Shown: piece after piece, positions 60,501-64,000 of the stretch
How the letters are laid out: the number at the start of each line of letters is the position of its first letter
Position numbering within the stretch: the stretch's first letter is position 1
From: Euschistus heros
Taxonomy: Eukaryota > Arthropoda > Insecta > Hemiptera > Pentatomidae
DNA length: 64,000 bases
Direction of reading: 5' to 3'
NCBI GenBank assembly: GCA_003667255.2
Contig: RCWM02000929.1
Location: 1-64,000, forward strand
Made by a program: the position numbers and the translations under genes
Notes under the pieces: model-generated
Databases searched by the model: none
What the model was told of the DNA's origin: nothing
Seen by the model: only the letters and a program-made list of their open reading frames with translations

Positions 60501-63114
60501 CAGGGTCCTTTCAGCTAGTATGAAATATGAGCATTTCTTTTTTAAAACAGCTAAACGACAATAGAAAGTGTTGATATTTAAAAAAAAAAGATAAAACTAC
60601 CATAAAATTTGTTTGAGTTTTGTACTGAAAATTTCAAGTAATCTGAGAATCACCCATATTTGCACTTGAAGCAAATGTTTGACAAAAAGGGAGGTAAATA
60701 TTATTTTTTTGCAAAAATTAAATCTCAAAAATAATTGGAAGTTCGACAAATATGTATATAAACAATTTTATAGAAAATTTAATTGGCTTTTATTTTTATT
60801 TATAAAATGTTTTTCTAGAGTCCACCGGTTTCAAGATATAACCGAAAAATCCAAAAATGGAACCTTCTCCCCTCCCCCTCCCACCATTAGCTCACACACG
60901 AGGGGCGGGGGATTTTAGTGAGTTTATCTTTTATGTGCTCCTAACGAAGACCTGAGGTAAAAAATAATCACATCTTTCATGCACTCTGTAGTAAGGGGTG
61001 TATCCCTCATTGACTGTACTAAGTAAATTATAGGATATTTTGGATATATTATTGCATATTAAAAAAAGCTCCAAATTTCTCCAAAATATGGACTTCACAG
61101 GTTTTTATCTTGGCTTAATTAGTTGGTCTTGGTAACTTATTATAACCGTAACGTTATAACGTTATAAATTTAACGCATAACCGTTAAATCTTGTTTAATT
61201 AATATTTATTGAAAAGATAAAGCCAGTATTTTTTTGGAGTAAGTCAATTTGTCAACTGAAAACTGAAACAAATTGTTAGTTTGGTGAATAATAATCCTAA
61301 TTTAATAAATATCTTGAAACGATTGATGTTTTAAAGTACAAAGTACATTTTCACAATATTTCAAGACTGGCTCAGATTTTTTTTTTTTTTGGGTTTATGA
61401 TGCCTCCTGTAATGACTGGTATGGGAAGGAAATTATTATATGTGCTCGATAACACTTATAGTTTTAACTTAAACTGAACTGAAGTAATAACATAAACATC
61501 TGTTAAAGTATTATTGATTTTAAAAACAATCGGTTGGAATTAAAACAAAAGAGATGAGGTTGAACGTTGAACTGTATAAACAAATAAGGAATCAGTCTGT
61601 CAATTGAAAAATATCGACTCTTCTTCGGAAATGAAATTACAATTTTTTTTTTTTTCCTATCTAAACAACCAACACAAAAGTTGTAATAGGTTTATTTGAT
61701 AAAATTTAATAAATTATATTAATGTAATGAAAAAATATCATTTCCGTAAAAACGGTAGCTAGACATCTGTCAACTGAGAGGCTCAATTTATAAAAAACGT
61801 AATATACTGGAACCAAGCTATTTTAACTAATCACACTATCCCTCACAATAGGCCGGATATTTTACCTATTAATAAAGAAATAAAATCAGCAACTAAAATC
61901 GAAATAGGAGTTTCAATAGATGATAATGTATTTCGCACAGATCTTGGTGAGAGTTGTAACAGCTTTGTCACCTTGAAAATACGATAGTGTTTCCACTGAT
62001 CAATTCACTAAAATAATTAGTTCTTACAACTAAAAACTCTCCAAGAATTGCAGAAAGCAGTGCTTCTTGGGACCACAAGTATTATTAAAGAAAAAATTGA
62101 AATATCCAAAAATAAATACCGCGCCTAACCGTTGATTTCGGTCCTGGTAGGTGCTATTTTTCCCTGAGAAATAAATAATGGCGAATGAGAGAGAAAATAA
62201 ATAACGACAATATATACTAATTAAATATATTGAGAGGAAAAAAAGAGAACACTCTACAAGTGAAATAAGAAATAAATTCTTTTGGTACAATACTTAGTGT
62301 AGTGCAAAAAATATATAGTAAAATTATCTTAATGTAATAAATATACAGAGTAAGATACATTTGTATTAAGTGGAATTTAAATTATAAAAATAGTTATTGT
62401 TAGAACTCCAGAAATTTATTAAAATGGTTTAAGAGAATTGGCTTGTCTGATATGAGGAGGAATTGAATTCCAGAGGATGGTTGATCAGAAGGTAAAGGAG
62501 CGCAGGAATGCAGTAGTAGTCCTGTGGGATGGAGTATATAGATCAGAAAGACGGGATATTTTGAGCATTGAATTGACTGTAGATCTGAATTGATAATTCA
62601 GTAAAGGAATGATCCAATAAAATGAATACTTTTGAGTTTAATTATATACTTATTTAATGTTATGAAATTATTTTCATTCTTCACCGCAATGTAAGATCAT
62701 ACTCAAATCTTTTCAGACCTATGGACTTGAACTGTGGGGACAGCAAAACAATCGAATATCAAACGTATACAGTCCTAAGTTCTCTGAACTATAACATCGC
62801 ATAGCATATACATACTATATGTATGGTGTACACTAAATGCTCTAGTACCGGCAATGACTGTGTTCTCCACTCAAGTCATGAGCCTCTTCGGCTGTAGCGC
62901 ACTCACTCAGCCTCAAATGGCTAAAATTTTATTTTAATTTTTCTGATTGTCTTCACTTACCCAAATTGGTCCGAAAACATTGACATTGAAAGAAGCTCTT
63001 AGTAATTTTTCATTGATACTGGACGAATTGCCGACTATAGCTGCGTTGTTGATCAACAGGTAAATAGGACCCAGTTCTTTCTCAATTTTGGTTACAAGTT
63101 CTTCAACATCTTTT
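29519..63114 (-). CDS. SDR (short-chain dehydrogenase/reductase) gene, five 3' exons, 5' end outside window
   Basis: Exons, 5' to 3' on the minus strand: 63114-62961, 58077-57948, 53674-53554, 40253-40134, 29666-29519 (ending in the TGA stop). All internal joins have AG/GT borders and matching phase (0, 1, 2, 2), giving 673 coding nt, about 224 codons. Visible SDR signatures are NNAA (usual NNAG), the Asn of NVNV, Ser in the NICSMT stretch 13 residues before Tyr, and YGSTK (YxxxK), so the Asn-Ser-Tyr-Lys set is complete. The family is usually about 300 residues, so roughly 80-90 residues with the TGxxxGxG cofactor motif are missing and should lie beyond position 64000. The pattern resembles retinol dehydrogenase/17-beta-HSD-like (SDR16C-type) NAD(P)-dependent enzymes; the substrate cannot be inferred. 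Introns of 4.9, 4.3, 13.3 and 10.5 kb are full of transposons. Confidence 0.85.
29934..30189 (-). mobile_element. tRNA-derived SINE with 9-bp target duplication
   Basis: On the minus strand the element starts GGGAGGCGCGGTAGTTCAG. It carries a pol III box A-like TAGTTCAGTGGG (30174-30163) and box B-like GAGTTCTAGTCC (30131-30120), then an unrelated body (gggagaccctcctgtggcac) and an AAT-rich tail. The direct repeat aattaagta at 29925-29933 and 30190-30198 is the target duplication. Boxes are slightly degenerate. Confidence 0.8.
30199..30659. other. unassigned intronic sequence
   Basis: AT-rich SDR intron DNA; no repeats with borders seen. Confidence 0.4.
30660..30905 (+). pseudogene. RTE-like LINE, last codons
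   Basis: Plus-strand codons read KIKEWKGFQDRAAPKRQGRK and AEERKSEQMKDYWRNRKA before a stop at about 30902. This matches the C-terminal tail of RTE-like proteins (charged, 'SErMk.yW..rk'). Upstream coding is missing. Confidence 0.55.
30941..31104 (+). mobile_element. Helitron 5' end
   Basis: A|TCTATACTATTATATGT is a typical insect Helitron 5' terminus (TCTMTAYTA after A). It is followed by the usual subterminal text (aaaggacaagccatttttcg, 'tcaaccaaacggtaccaaattttaacc'). No matching CTAG 3' end was located before CR1-like sequence begins at about 31105, so it is truncated or interrupted. Confidence 0.6.
31105..31945 (+). pseudogene. CR1-like LINE, C-terminal end and 3' UTR
   Basis: Frame 31112-31552 reads DRLKRIMNCFVRFVFGSPRR, LYSKLNWLYPTFRKQYFHGT, SDLYTPSHRTSTFQRTFLFR and SPILWNSIPPHIRQAKSLKT. 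This is the conserved C-terminal block of CR1/Daphne-type LINEs after the thumb domain. The 3' UTR ends in ttctattctattctattcta (31928-31945), a short tandem repeat as is usual for this group. 146 codons are open, so this is a fairly young but 5'-truncated copy. The same block occurs inverted at 62330-62610. Confidence 0.8.
31946..32704. other. unassigned intronic sequence
   Basis: AT-rich, no recognised features. Confidence 0.4.
32705..33075 (+). pseudogene. LINE C-terminal fragment
   Basis: Plus-strand codons, split by a frameshift, read LKRFNIIGSDICNEDGQTQN ... QVLYECKLFE, then QRFNLIKSTIIKHGTWPDTD. This resembles the Cys-His tail of R1/I-type LINEs ('C..Cg..dt..H.lfeC..f...R..li....g.wP'). 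Followed by a T-rich tract and 'gaataaataaataaa'. Broken and 5'-truncated. Confidence 0.5.
33076..33596. other. unassigned, with a perfect 10-bp hairpin
   Basis: CCTTATATGG (33108-33117) and CCATATAAGG (33123-33132) pair with a 5-nt loop. No coding signal. Confidence 0.5.
33735..34700 (-). pseudogene. LINE RNase H domain and Cys-His tail
   Basis: The minus strand around 34180-34080 reads HFLWVPSHVEIPGNELADAA (last RNase H block with Asp). Frame 33975-33733 reads RREQGVITRLRIGHTRLTHQ and CSRCHVPLSVEHIF. The RNase H plus this tail places the element in the I/Nimb group. Earlier RNase H blocks between 34500 and 34200 are present but shifted. Confidence 0.75.
34971..35941 (-). pseudogene. LINE reverse transcriptase domain
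   Basis: Minus-strand frames 35941-35582 (KAPCLDQVHIEFIKHTPPSV; LLKSDKDPKLLENYRRISLT; NEQCGFRKSRSTIHQVLSFI) and 35417-34971 (CGVPQGSVLSPTLFNIAINE; SLFADDILIY with catalytic FADD; YLGIVFDSRPTWKFHI). All main RT blocks except the first Asp block (lost around 35580-35480, where the frame breaks) are visible. This polymerase copies the element's RNA at the nicked target site. Confidence 0.85.
36093..36620 (-). pseudogene. LINE linker between endonuclease and RT
   Basis: Two minus-strand frames (36620-36381, WKKYTQLCEEQFRDFALSSF; 36332-36093, NYNKAKAEAKWIINQAKRTS, WNKIRANKGRS) match the helical linker of I/Jockey ORF2 ('k.kA..r..i..akr.sW..f', 'vWkki..i.G'). A frameshift lies between them. Confidence 0.65.
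37727..38300 (+). repeat. three degenerate tandem units of about 180 bp
   Basis: Each unit contains ataactcc.aaactattt, 'gattc.aa.tt', 'gaaagctg.ttaaatttacta' and later 'ccgtact.tt'. Unit anchors are near 37733, 37930 and 38107. The same module appears in both orientations in the element at 3546-4863. Confidence 0.75.
38418..39040 (-). mobile_element. Harbinger-type MITE nested in the 36682-39349 element
   Basis: Inverted ends: TAGGAAGTGCGCAC...CTTTCAGCATCG at the left, and the complement of AGGTAGGCGCACACCTTTCG at the right. Both are flanked by TTAA/TAA (38414-38417; 39041-39043 on the far side). A minus-strand frame at 38845-38642 starts MDSSSEEEVVTISCLLAEEE and continues with a run of Glu and QRRK. 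From memory this is how Harbinger/HARBI1-like transposases begin. The DDE core is gone. Confidence 0.6.
38642..38845 (-). pseudogene. Harbinger-like transposase, N-terminal remnant
   Basis: 67 codons. Ser-rich start, then Glu-rich stretch and QRRKIYSFEVN. It resembles the acidic N-terminus preceding the DNA-binding region of HARBI1-like proteins; the remaining 300 or so residues are missing. Low-complexity similarity alone would be weak; the surrounding inverted ends and TAA flanks add support. Confidence 0.45.
39360..39722 (-). pseudogene. LINE APE-type endonuclease, 5' part
   Basis: 120 codons with the catalytic block PFLVFGDTNAHSPTWG (D-x-N) and KPSFYSRAHKT, a typical approach to the final ID..L and SDH blocks. 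A single-base shift precedes the IDICL codons, which end exactly at the border of the inserted element (39350). The SDH block lies at about 36615, on the other side of that element. Confidence 0.8.
40134..40253 (-). CDS. SDR exon near the C-terminus
   Basis: 120 bp. The acceptor is GTTTCAG at 40254 and the donor is GTAAGT at 40128-40133. One leading base joins the two left from the preceding exon, and two trailing bases join the first base of the last exon, giving a Glu codon. It encodes MEDVVKATMDAIHYNYDEVM and VPQTMKYGLFV. This matches the C-terminal SDR helix that begins with 'yvA..iv.aI' and the following 'evivP' strand of retinol dehydrogenase-like members. Phase agreement on both sides is strong support. 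Confidence 0.8.
40254..40919. other. intronic, with T22 run and palindromic A/T text
   Basis: T run at 40465-40486, 'gattcccgattcaaccggtt'-type short inverted phrases around 40375-40460, and a C-rich patch (40780-40830). No coding resemblance. Confidence 0.4.
40950..42077 (-). pseudogene. LINE RNase H and Cys-His C-terminus
   Basis: 375 codons, open. RNase H catalytic residues are Asp112 (YTDGSKS), Glu145 (TAELHAI), Asp169 (VTDSLSS) and Asp222 (NELADIAAK). It is followed by RREEVAMTRLRIGHTRLTHL and a zinc-like CQHCNGSLTVKHIFQEC. The frame's start (TTG at 42077) is only the deletion edge: upstream RT codons are gone. Lack of stops over 375 codons suggests the internal deletion is fairly recent. 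Confidence 0.85.
42034..42092. repeat. 21-bp perfect inverted repeat at the RT deletion junction
   Basis: 42034-42054 (gaataaggtaggattttgga + g) and 42072-42092 are exact inverted copies around a 17-bp loop. The left arm is normal coding sequence of the RNase H part; the right arm is an extra inverted copy next to the endonuclease side. Confidence 0.9.
42110..42808 (-). pseudogene. LINE APE-type endonuclease (start of ORF2)
   Basis: ATG at 42808-42806. Blocks: QWNCNGLKTH (N), LALQETHLSA (E), VLFVGDFNGHNPLWGS (D, N), SSIDLSL (D), then YGSDHFPL (D, H) in a shifted frame at about 42195. It breaks at an A/T homopolymer near 42665 and again before the SDH block. It nicks the target DNA in active elements. 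It stops at the deletion junction with DRADWNLFNSL. Confidence 0.82.
42830..43990. repeat. AT-rich inter-ORF region with degenerate ~150-bp tandem units
   Basis: Between ORF1 and ORF2. Units starting 'ttagagga.tata' recur near 43078, 43231 and 43376, each with 'ataaaatata' and 'gagcttgtt' blocks. A perfect 15-bp hairpin lies at 43476-43490 / 43495-43509 (acagtataagttata). The long minus-strand frame here (43588-42815, 257 codons) is Ile/Tyr/Leu repeats from base composition and is not accepted as a gene. Confidence 0.6.
43998..44213 (-). pseudogene. shifted C-terminal tail of LINE ORF1
   Basis: 71 codons, Ser/Thr/Glu-rich, ending KKKNIKKEKN. It overlaps the ORF1 stop by 4 bp in another frame. 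The break lies within or just after the poly-Pro region, where homopolymer indels are likely. Confidence 0.6.
44210..45391 (-). CDS. LINE ORF1 (gag-like RNA-binding protein)
   Basis: 393 codons open from ATG at 45391. The basic N-terminus is followed by an RRM-like region and three Cys-His zinc knuckles: C198/C201/H206/C211, C217/C220/H225/C231 and C237/C240/H244/C251, as in ORF1 of I and Jockey elements. The C-terminal part is Pro-rich (coded by the G-rich stretch at 44234-44310 on the plus strand) and ends at 44210. The frame after it, 44213-43998 (TRSSRNIVGPSSQPEPSTSS), very likely belongs to the same protein and is separated by a small indel in the G runs. The product packages element RNA. 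Confidence 0.85.
   Translation of the reverse strand: MGEPPDPPDLSSPKTKKRKWARGRIKFPPDKIFPQNVEKYFPTYLVAKRIDEEDFRKTSPFFIQKVISNLVGDVKNVKKLRDGSLLIETLNNNQSNKLLSCKDFGGQYPVEITPHNTLNYSKGVVRCYDFQYLEIEEIKKELTPIIKDIVRIKTKSKGNEILTHSYIITFPTSKPPETLNIGYETVRVQPYIPNPLRCFNCLGFSHPTIHCKKESVCVQCAQPRHGENIKCNQPAKCINCNGPHNALNRSCPVFVLQKEIKAIQVNNKVSLNDAKRIYKEKNPVHFNATFAEITKNREKKVEKKDAAIQANIIYYFSNNNQTIEINKPSEATENNESKKEIKKLNCTQSTSMLLDQAHCKSTPPIPSLPPLIPSLPPPIPIPAPTPLLLIQSE
45523..45563 (+). repeat. A41 homopolymer
   Basis: Pure A run just upstream of the 5' end of the LINE on the opposite strand; it may be the poly(A) tail of an older plus-strand retroelement into which or beside which the LINE inserted. Confidence 0.9.
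45885..47538. mobile_element. foldback (palindromic) element, 1654 bp, TA target
   Basis: Arms of about 700 bp (45885-46594 and 46845-47538) are inverted and nearly identical. The ends are CAGGGTGAGTATCTCTTAGT, flanked by TA on both sides (45883-45884, 47539-47540), as in Tc1/mariner-type elements. The 250-bp spacer has no frame and holds a further inverted repeat at 46623-46694. No transposase is present. If transcribed, the arms would form a very long hairpin. Confidence 0.9.
46623..46694. repeat. short inverted repeat in the foldback spacer
   Basis: TACAGGGGAAGGCATTTC and its inverted copy GAAATGCCATCCCCTGTA (one mismatch) enclose about 35 bp. Its TACAGGG start resembles the outer termini. 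Confidence 0.75.
47840..48252 (-). pseudogene. CR1/L2-like LINE endonuclease fragment
   Basis: The minus strand reads INAQSLVAHSEDIST, then LAISETWMENFMSVDVPSFY (catalytic Glu block 'aisETWl') and SSRRAGGVTTYRNINSF ('r.GGvaiY'). The later catalytic blocks are missing. Confidence 0.72.
48253..48894. other. unassigned intronic sequence
   Basis: No recognised family; A15 run at 48846-48859. The plus-strand ORF 48593-49177 crosses into mariner sequence read backwards and is not a gene. Confidence 0.4.
48895..49113 (-). pseudogene. mariner transposase N-terminal fragment with perfect palindrome
   Basis: Minus-strand codons at about 49060-48910 read RLGEFYLEDKEGRGRPSVVD and HEHLRALVEG. This matches the second helix-turn-helix of mariner transposases ('g.f.l.D..r.GRPs.vd...l'). 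No DDD core follows. Its far edge carries a 13-bp perfect inverted repeat CCGCGCGTAACAT (49085-49097) / 49101-49113 with a 3-nt loop. Confidence 0.65.
49460..50340. mobile_element. inverted-repeat element with unequal arms
   Basis: The left arm (49460-49765) is an inverted copy of two blocks on the right: 49790-49845 (agttcttatacaccgctttttt... complement) and 50097-50290 (ggaacggaaaa.tccaatgagtcat; tgtcttacattttt; ctttagtat). About 250 bp of unmatched sequence separates the right blocks. The centre is a tight hairpin around 49768-49785. A third copy of the outer text lies at 53130-53340. No coding capacity. Confidence 0.6.
50459..50489. repeat. hAT subterminal palindromes (left)
   Basis: GTCGATCGCGATCGAC (50459-50474) is a perfect 16-bp palindrome and is followed at once by a second GTCGATCGCGA. 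These are candidate transposase-binding repeats. Confidence 0.8.
50818..51336 (+). pseudogene. hAT transposase, N-terminal part with BED-like zinc finger
   Basis: 172 codons from ATG 50818. Zinc finger ligands C31/C34 and H49 or H50/H54 (CVICRASVAIPKRGNLERHH KTVH region) form a BED-like DNA-binding domain as in ZBED5/GTF2IRD2-type hAT proteins. The region after it (LARPAKQ..., ISHILAKHKKPFEDGSVVKE) matches the family's helical insertion before the catalytic core. It ends at a stop (51334-51336) caused by one extra base in the aaaaacat stretch. The rest continues immediately in the next frame. Confidence 0.88.
51341..52663 (+). CDS. hAT transposase, catalytic and dimerisation part
   Basis: 440 codons. 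RNase H-like core: Asp11 (SLQFDESID), Asp78 (TTDGAPAMTG), the conserved HCIIHQQVLCSK block (residues 107-118) and HTDVRWLSRGKFLERF. The C-terminal hAT dimerisation region has FFGSTYLCESAFSEMKIIKS (Glu385 next to Cys384) and SKYRNRITDDHM. It is open throughout. With the 172-codon part it makes about 610 residues, normal for this group. The apparent ATG is internal to the transposase and arises from the frameshift. Confidence 0.93.
   Translation: MECTYFSLQFDESIDMTDTAQLCIFIRMVFNDMLAKEEFLTIIPLKGKARGEDIYDVFFNFVKNYELPIYKLVCITTDGAPAMTGNKNGFVALCRANEEFPSFFSFHCIIHQQVLCSKVLNTEEIMGIATKIVNSIRARSLQRRLFQLQLEDRESAEHTDLVLHTDVRWLSRGKFLERFQELLPEITAFLDERGDDTQILKNEKWLNDLAFLTDITMHLNTVNLELQGKGKTIIEMISAVNAFKSKLQLMMIDQLKRKDLKHFPSLKARIPQLNYDTYEAELSNILGQFEMRFYDCSKLENIASFMSYPFSCKNIEELATEIASQFNMNSCSVENELVQIISDIHLKATASDTNFWCFISEDKYPNVRQIALQLTAFFGSTYLCESAFSEMKIIKSKYRNRITDDHMSSCLRLALSGYVPSYEKYAEDMQCHASTSKATP
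52835..52860. repeat. hAT right-end hairpin
   Basis: ACACCCTACCT (52835-52845) and AGGTAGGGTGT (52850-52860), perfect 11-bp stem and 4-nt loop, about 110 bp inside the right terminus. Confidence 0.85.
53130..53340 (+). repeat. third copy of the 49460-50340 repeat text
   Basis: Shares 'tggccagat.aa', 'tttaaatttgttt.', 'aaaaa.taagcagtcat' and 'tctgaccctttc' with 50060-50190, in the same orientation. No inverted partner seen here. Confidence 0.45.
53554..53674 (-). CDS. SDR exon after the active site
   Basis: 121 bp. The acceptor is TTTTTGTAG at 53675 and the donor is GTAAGC at 53548-53553. Two leading bases complete the codon started in the preceding exon, and two are left over at the end. 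It encodes MSKCFRTDLQLNDNNNIKVT followed by TVHPSIMNSS. This corresponds to the helix and the beta-6 strand with the conserved Pro-containing loop (usually V-x-P-G) that touches the cofactor. The family's usual Gly after Pro is Ser here. Confidence 0.82.
53790..54125 (-). pseudogene. CR1-like LINE, 3' end, head to head with the next copy
   Basis: The reverse complement matches 56085-56440: 'actccatccctct.cacattcgtcattcaatta', 'cactttcaaataccacttc', 'tataaaatatgaacag', then 'ggctctgaa.accctt' and 'ttcttaagggagtt'. Coding is limited to the last codons. Confidence 0.65.
54126..56455 (+). mobile_element. CR1-like LINE, RT to 3' end, interrupted by a MITE
   Basis: Plus-strand RT text: LLDFSKAFDNVDHNILLSKL (first Asp block) near 54210, a CTDDIKIYF catalytic-type block near 54462, then NADRTKYIVIGSSYL. 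The sequence is cut at 54855 and resumes at 55777 with DDLGTILKRQFNCFIRFMFG in one frame, the 3' coding end and a 3' UTR with 'aaggctcttaaagcccttgac' and 'gaataaataaag'. Many stops. 5'-truncated at about 54126. Confidence 0.75.
54855..55776. mobile_element. 922-bp GC-rich MITE in the CR1-like LINE, ATA target duplication
   Basis: Termini CCGGCAGTACACACTCGCCG (left) and the complement of GCCGGCAGTACACACTCACC (right). ATA lies at both flanks (54852-54854, 55777-55779). Subterminal copies of the core AGTACACACTCGCC recur at about 55029 (direct) and 55679-55692 (inverted). The uninterrupted site is seen in the copy at 1566-2075. No transposase. A 3-bp duplication suggests a Harbinger-like source, not proven. 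ORFs crossing its borders are chimeras. Confidence 0.82.
56456..56939. other. dispersed insect repeat text
   Basis: The segment 56660-56830 (agaggaggttctcaaatcgt ... ggtggtcccatataaatttt) is of a type I recall as common in insect genomes, possibly the flank of the inverted-repeat element that follows. No coding. Confidence 0.4.
56940..57450. mobile_element. inverted-repeat element, arms about 150 bp
   Basis: Left arm 56950-57110 and right arm 57305-57450 are inverted copies: 'catgcacaaacttgaact', 'ttttaattacttc.aaacaa', 'gcattaaatga.aatca.cg', 'aaattat'. The spacer (57120-57300) is non-coding. The true ends may lie further out. Confidence 0.7.
57451..57947. other. unassigned intronic sequence
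   Basis: T23 run at 57448-57470; nothing else recognised before the SDR exon. Confidence 0.4.
57948..58077 (-). CDS. SDR exon with catalytic Ser and YxxxK
   Basis: 130 bp, phase 0 in, one base over at the 3' end. The acceptor is TTTTTAG at 58078 and the donor is GTAAGT at 57942-57947. It encodes LMNAVLPSMKLRNEGHIVNI, then CSMT with the catalytic Ser, then VYGSTKASLY with the catalytic Tyr and Lys (YxxxK). The Ser-Tyr spacing of 13 is normal for classical SDRs. The reading frame is open throughout with no disabling change, which argues for a live gene rather than a pseudogene. Confidence 0.88.
58364..60659. mobile_element. inverted-repeat element holding a Helitron
   Basis: Ends ATATGGGTTATTCTCAGATT (58364) and the complement of ATATGGGTGATTCTCAGATT (60659), the same family termini as the MITE at 28828-29485. 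Without the Helitron it is about 1.24 kb. No transposase frame. The target duplication was not resolved. Confidence 0.6.
59463..60518 (+). mobile_element. non-autonomous Helitron, 1056 bp
   Basis: 5' end A|TCTACTATATATTTG at 59463; 3' end CCGTAGCGGAGCAGGG...TTTCAGCTAG at 60518 followed by T. Both fit insect Helitrons inserting at AT without duplication. The 5' region carries familiar Helitron text (gaacggattgaaatgaaatt, 'aggtgctcgctaag'). 59970-60330 is a decayed copy of the Rep-protein segment also found at 12671-13035, with many stops. No HUH nuclease or helicase. Confidence 0.82.
60660..62329. other. unassigned intronic sequence
   Basis: AT-rich. Two short inverted phrases (taacgttataacgttata at 61146-61165) and T/A homopolymers. 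No coding resemblance. Confidence 0.45.
62330..62610 (-). pseudogene. CR1-like LINE, C-terminal fragment
   Basis: The minus strand reads SRLSDLYTPSHRTTTAFLRS and LWNSIPPHIRQANSLKPF, nearly the same block as in the 31105-31945 copy. The rest of the element is missing. Confidence 0.75.
62961..63114 (-). CDS. SDR exon with NNAA motif
   Basis: 154 bp. The acceptor is a T-rich tract plus TTTTAG just above 63114 and the donor is TGG|GTAAGT at 62960. The first base completes a codon from the preceding exon; the exon then reads in one frame for 51 codons and ends on a complete codon. It encodes the region before beta-4 of the Rossmann fold (KDVEELVTKIEKELGPIYLL), the cofactor-stabilising motif INNAAIVG, and NVNVFGPIW, whose Asn is the structural/catalytic Asn of classical SDRs. 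The upstream partner exon was not found in the remaining 880 bp. Confidence 0.88.
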
Positions 63115-63675
63115 CTAAAAAAAAAAAAAAATATATCTAAAATTAAAATTTTAATAAAGAATAAATACTAATGTAATATGATTTTATAGTAAAGACCGGT
63201 TAACACACTCAAGCTATTTGTGCAAACTGGCTTTTGTGCAAGCCAGTTTGTGCAAATTAAGTCGATGCTGTTAACACGTTCAGTTCTGCCTGCACAGTTG
63301 TGAAGTGAAAACCTCTCTGTATTGTTGAAAATGAAAAATTCTGACCGAACTATTAATTCTTGCAACGGATAACATTGGTATAATGTCCTTAAATTCGTTA
63401 AATCCTGAAAGATTTCAAATTAATATCTGTAGGGACAAAAACTGAAAGGACAATAATGGCGGAATATCCTTCGCATAACTTTTTTTATTTATTTTTTTTA
63501 ATATCTATTTATTAAAATTTTAGAACTGTACATAAAAACATACTTTCAGTAAATGTGATTATAACATAAAATAATAATATAACAATTGCTTGTGAAGCAA
63601 CTACACTAGTAGCACTTCAATAAATGTTCTATTTGAGAAAGTCCCGAGGCTATCTTTTTTTTCAGACACCTCGGA
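63115..63675. other. SDR intron, unassigned
   Basis: Searched on the minus strand for the preceding SDR exon (TGxxxGxG or the CDV.d strand); none seen. A short inverted phrase occurs at 63222-63252 (tgcaaactggcttttgtgcaagccagtttgtgcaa). Confidence 0.5.
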
Positions 63676-64000
63676 GGGTAGTTAGGAATGGGAAGCGAGC
63701 TGAGAGACTAGTGGATTTGAATGGTTATGGAGTATGAAAAGATAGGTATCTGGTTTGGGCTAAATCAGCAACTAATGGGACATTAAGAACTTTATGGATA
63801 AGTTAATTTGTGGCAAAGTAGGGAGCATTAGGTATTTTTCGAAGGATTTTGGATTGCAAGGATTGGCTACGAGATGAGTTAGATGGTTTGGTGGAGCTCC
63901 AAGATCTGATAACTGTCATGTAAATGAGTCTTTTGCTAAAAATCGAAAGTTTTGAACGTTTGTCTAGTAAATGTTGAAGAAGTCGAAAACGACGAGCAGT
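63676..64000 (-). pseudogene. Jockey-group LINE 3' segment, runs off the window
   Basis: Matches 9240-9560 in the same orientation (agtggatttgaatggtt, 'ggtttgggctaaat.agcaac', 'tttttcgaaggattt', 'ctgtcatgtaaatg'). The left border is near 63676. Continues past 64000. Confidence 0.65.

Noticed and set aside
1..64000. CRISPR arrays, operons, bacterial promoters or horizontally acquired bacterial genes
   Set aside because: No regularly spaced repeats with unique spacers and no prokaryotic gene organisation; all repeats are explained by transposons, microsatellites or degenerate tandem units.
63115..64000. upstream SDR exon
   Set aside because: Searched on the minus strand for TGxxxGxG or the following CDV-type strand with splice borders; none found, so it is placed beyond the window.

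Overview
The window is 64 kb of AT-rich eukaryotic nuclear DNA, almost certainly from an insect with a large, repeat-rich genome. The evidence is the mix of insect-type mobile elements (BEL/Pao, I-group, Jockey and CR1-like LINEs, an RTE-like LINE, a Buster-like hAT, Helitrons, mariner and Harbinger remains, a tRNA-derived SINE) and one host gene split into small exons with GT-AG introns. There are no operons, CRISPR arrays or bacterial features. The order of insect cannot be fixed from the sequence alone.

The only host gene recognised is a short-chain dehydrogenase/reductase (SDR) on the minus strand. Five exons can be joined with matching phases (62961-63114, 57948-58077, 53554-53674, 40134-40253 and 29519-29666). 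They run from just before the NNAA motif, through the Asn, Ser and Tyr-x-x-x-Lys catalytic residues, to the stop codon. The first exons, with the nucleotide-binding TGxxxGxG motif, lie beyond the right edge. The four introns total about 33 kb and are packed with transposons.

Layout. 1-13.8 kb: degraded LINE 3' ends (CR1-like, RTE-like, Jockey), a 1.3-kb inverted-repeat element (3546-4863), a broken Helitron helicase fragment (9722-10407) and a short Helitron ending at 13269. 15.7-16.3 kb: 3' end of an RNase H-bearing LINE. 18798-25615: a nearly complete BEL/Pao retrotransposon with two LTRs, primer and polypurine sites, and a gag-pol reading frame broken at two single-base shifts. 26.1-26.8 kb: a decayed ORF of a multicopy insect family (KGHTQNEGD motif). 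28.8-29.5 kb: a MITE that ends 33 bp past the SDR stop codon.

SDR introns. Last intron (29.7-40.1 kb): a SINE with target duplication, a Helitron 5' end, CR1-like and other LINE pieces, and a 3.6-kb I-group LINE split by a 2668-bp inverted-repeat element with a TAA target duplication; that element itself holds a Harbinger-type MITE. Next intron (40.3-53.6 kb): an I-group LINE lacking its RT core, a 1.65-kb palindromic foldback with TA flanks, a mariner remnant, and a complete 2531-bp hAT element with an 8-bp duplication. Next intron (53.7-57.9 kb): two CR1-like copies head to head, one split by a 922-bp MITE. Intron at 58.1-63.0 kb: an inverted-repeat element with a 1056-bp Helitron inside it.

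Nothing here amounts to a clear new biological system. The most informative structures are the TE-filled SDR gene, the foldback, the three-level nest at 33.6-39.9 kb, the repeat module shared by two unrelated loci, and the LTR length difference sitting in the loop of an LTR hairpin.
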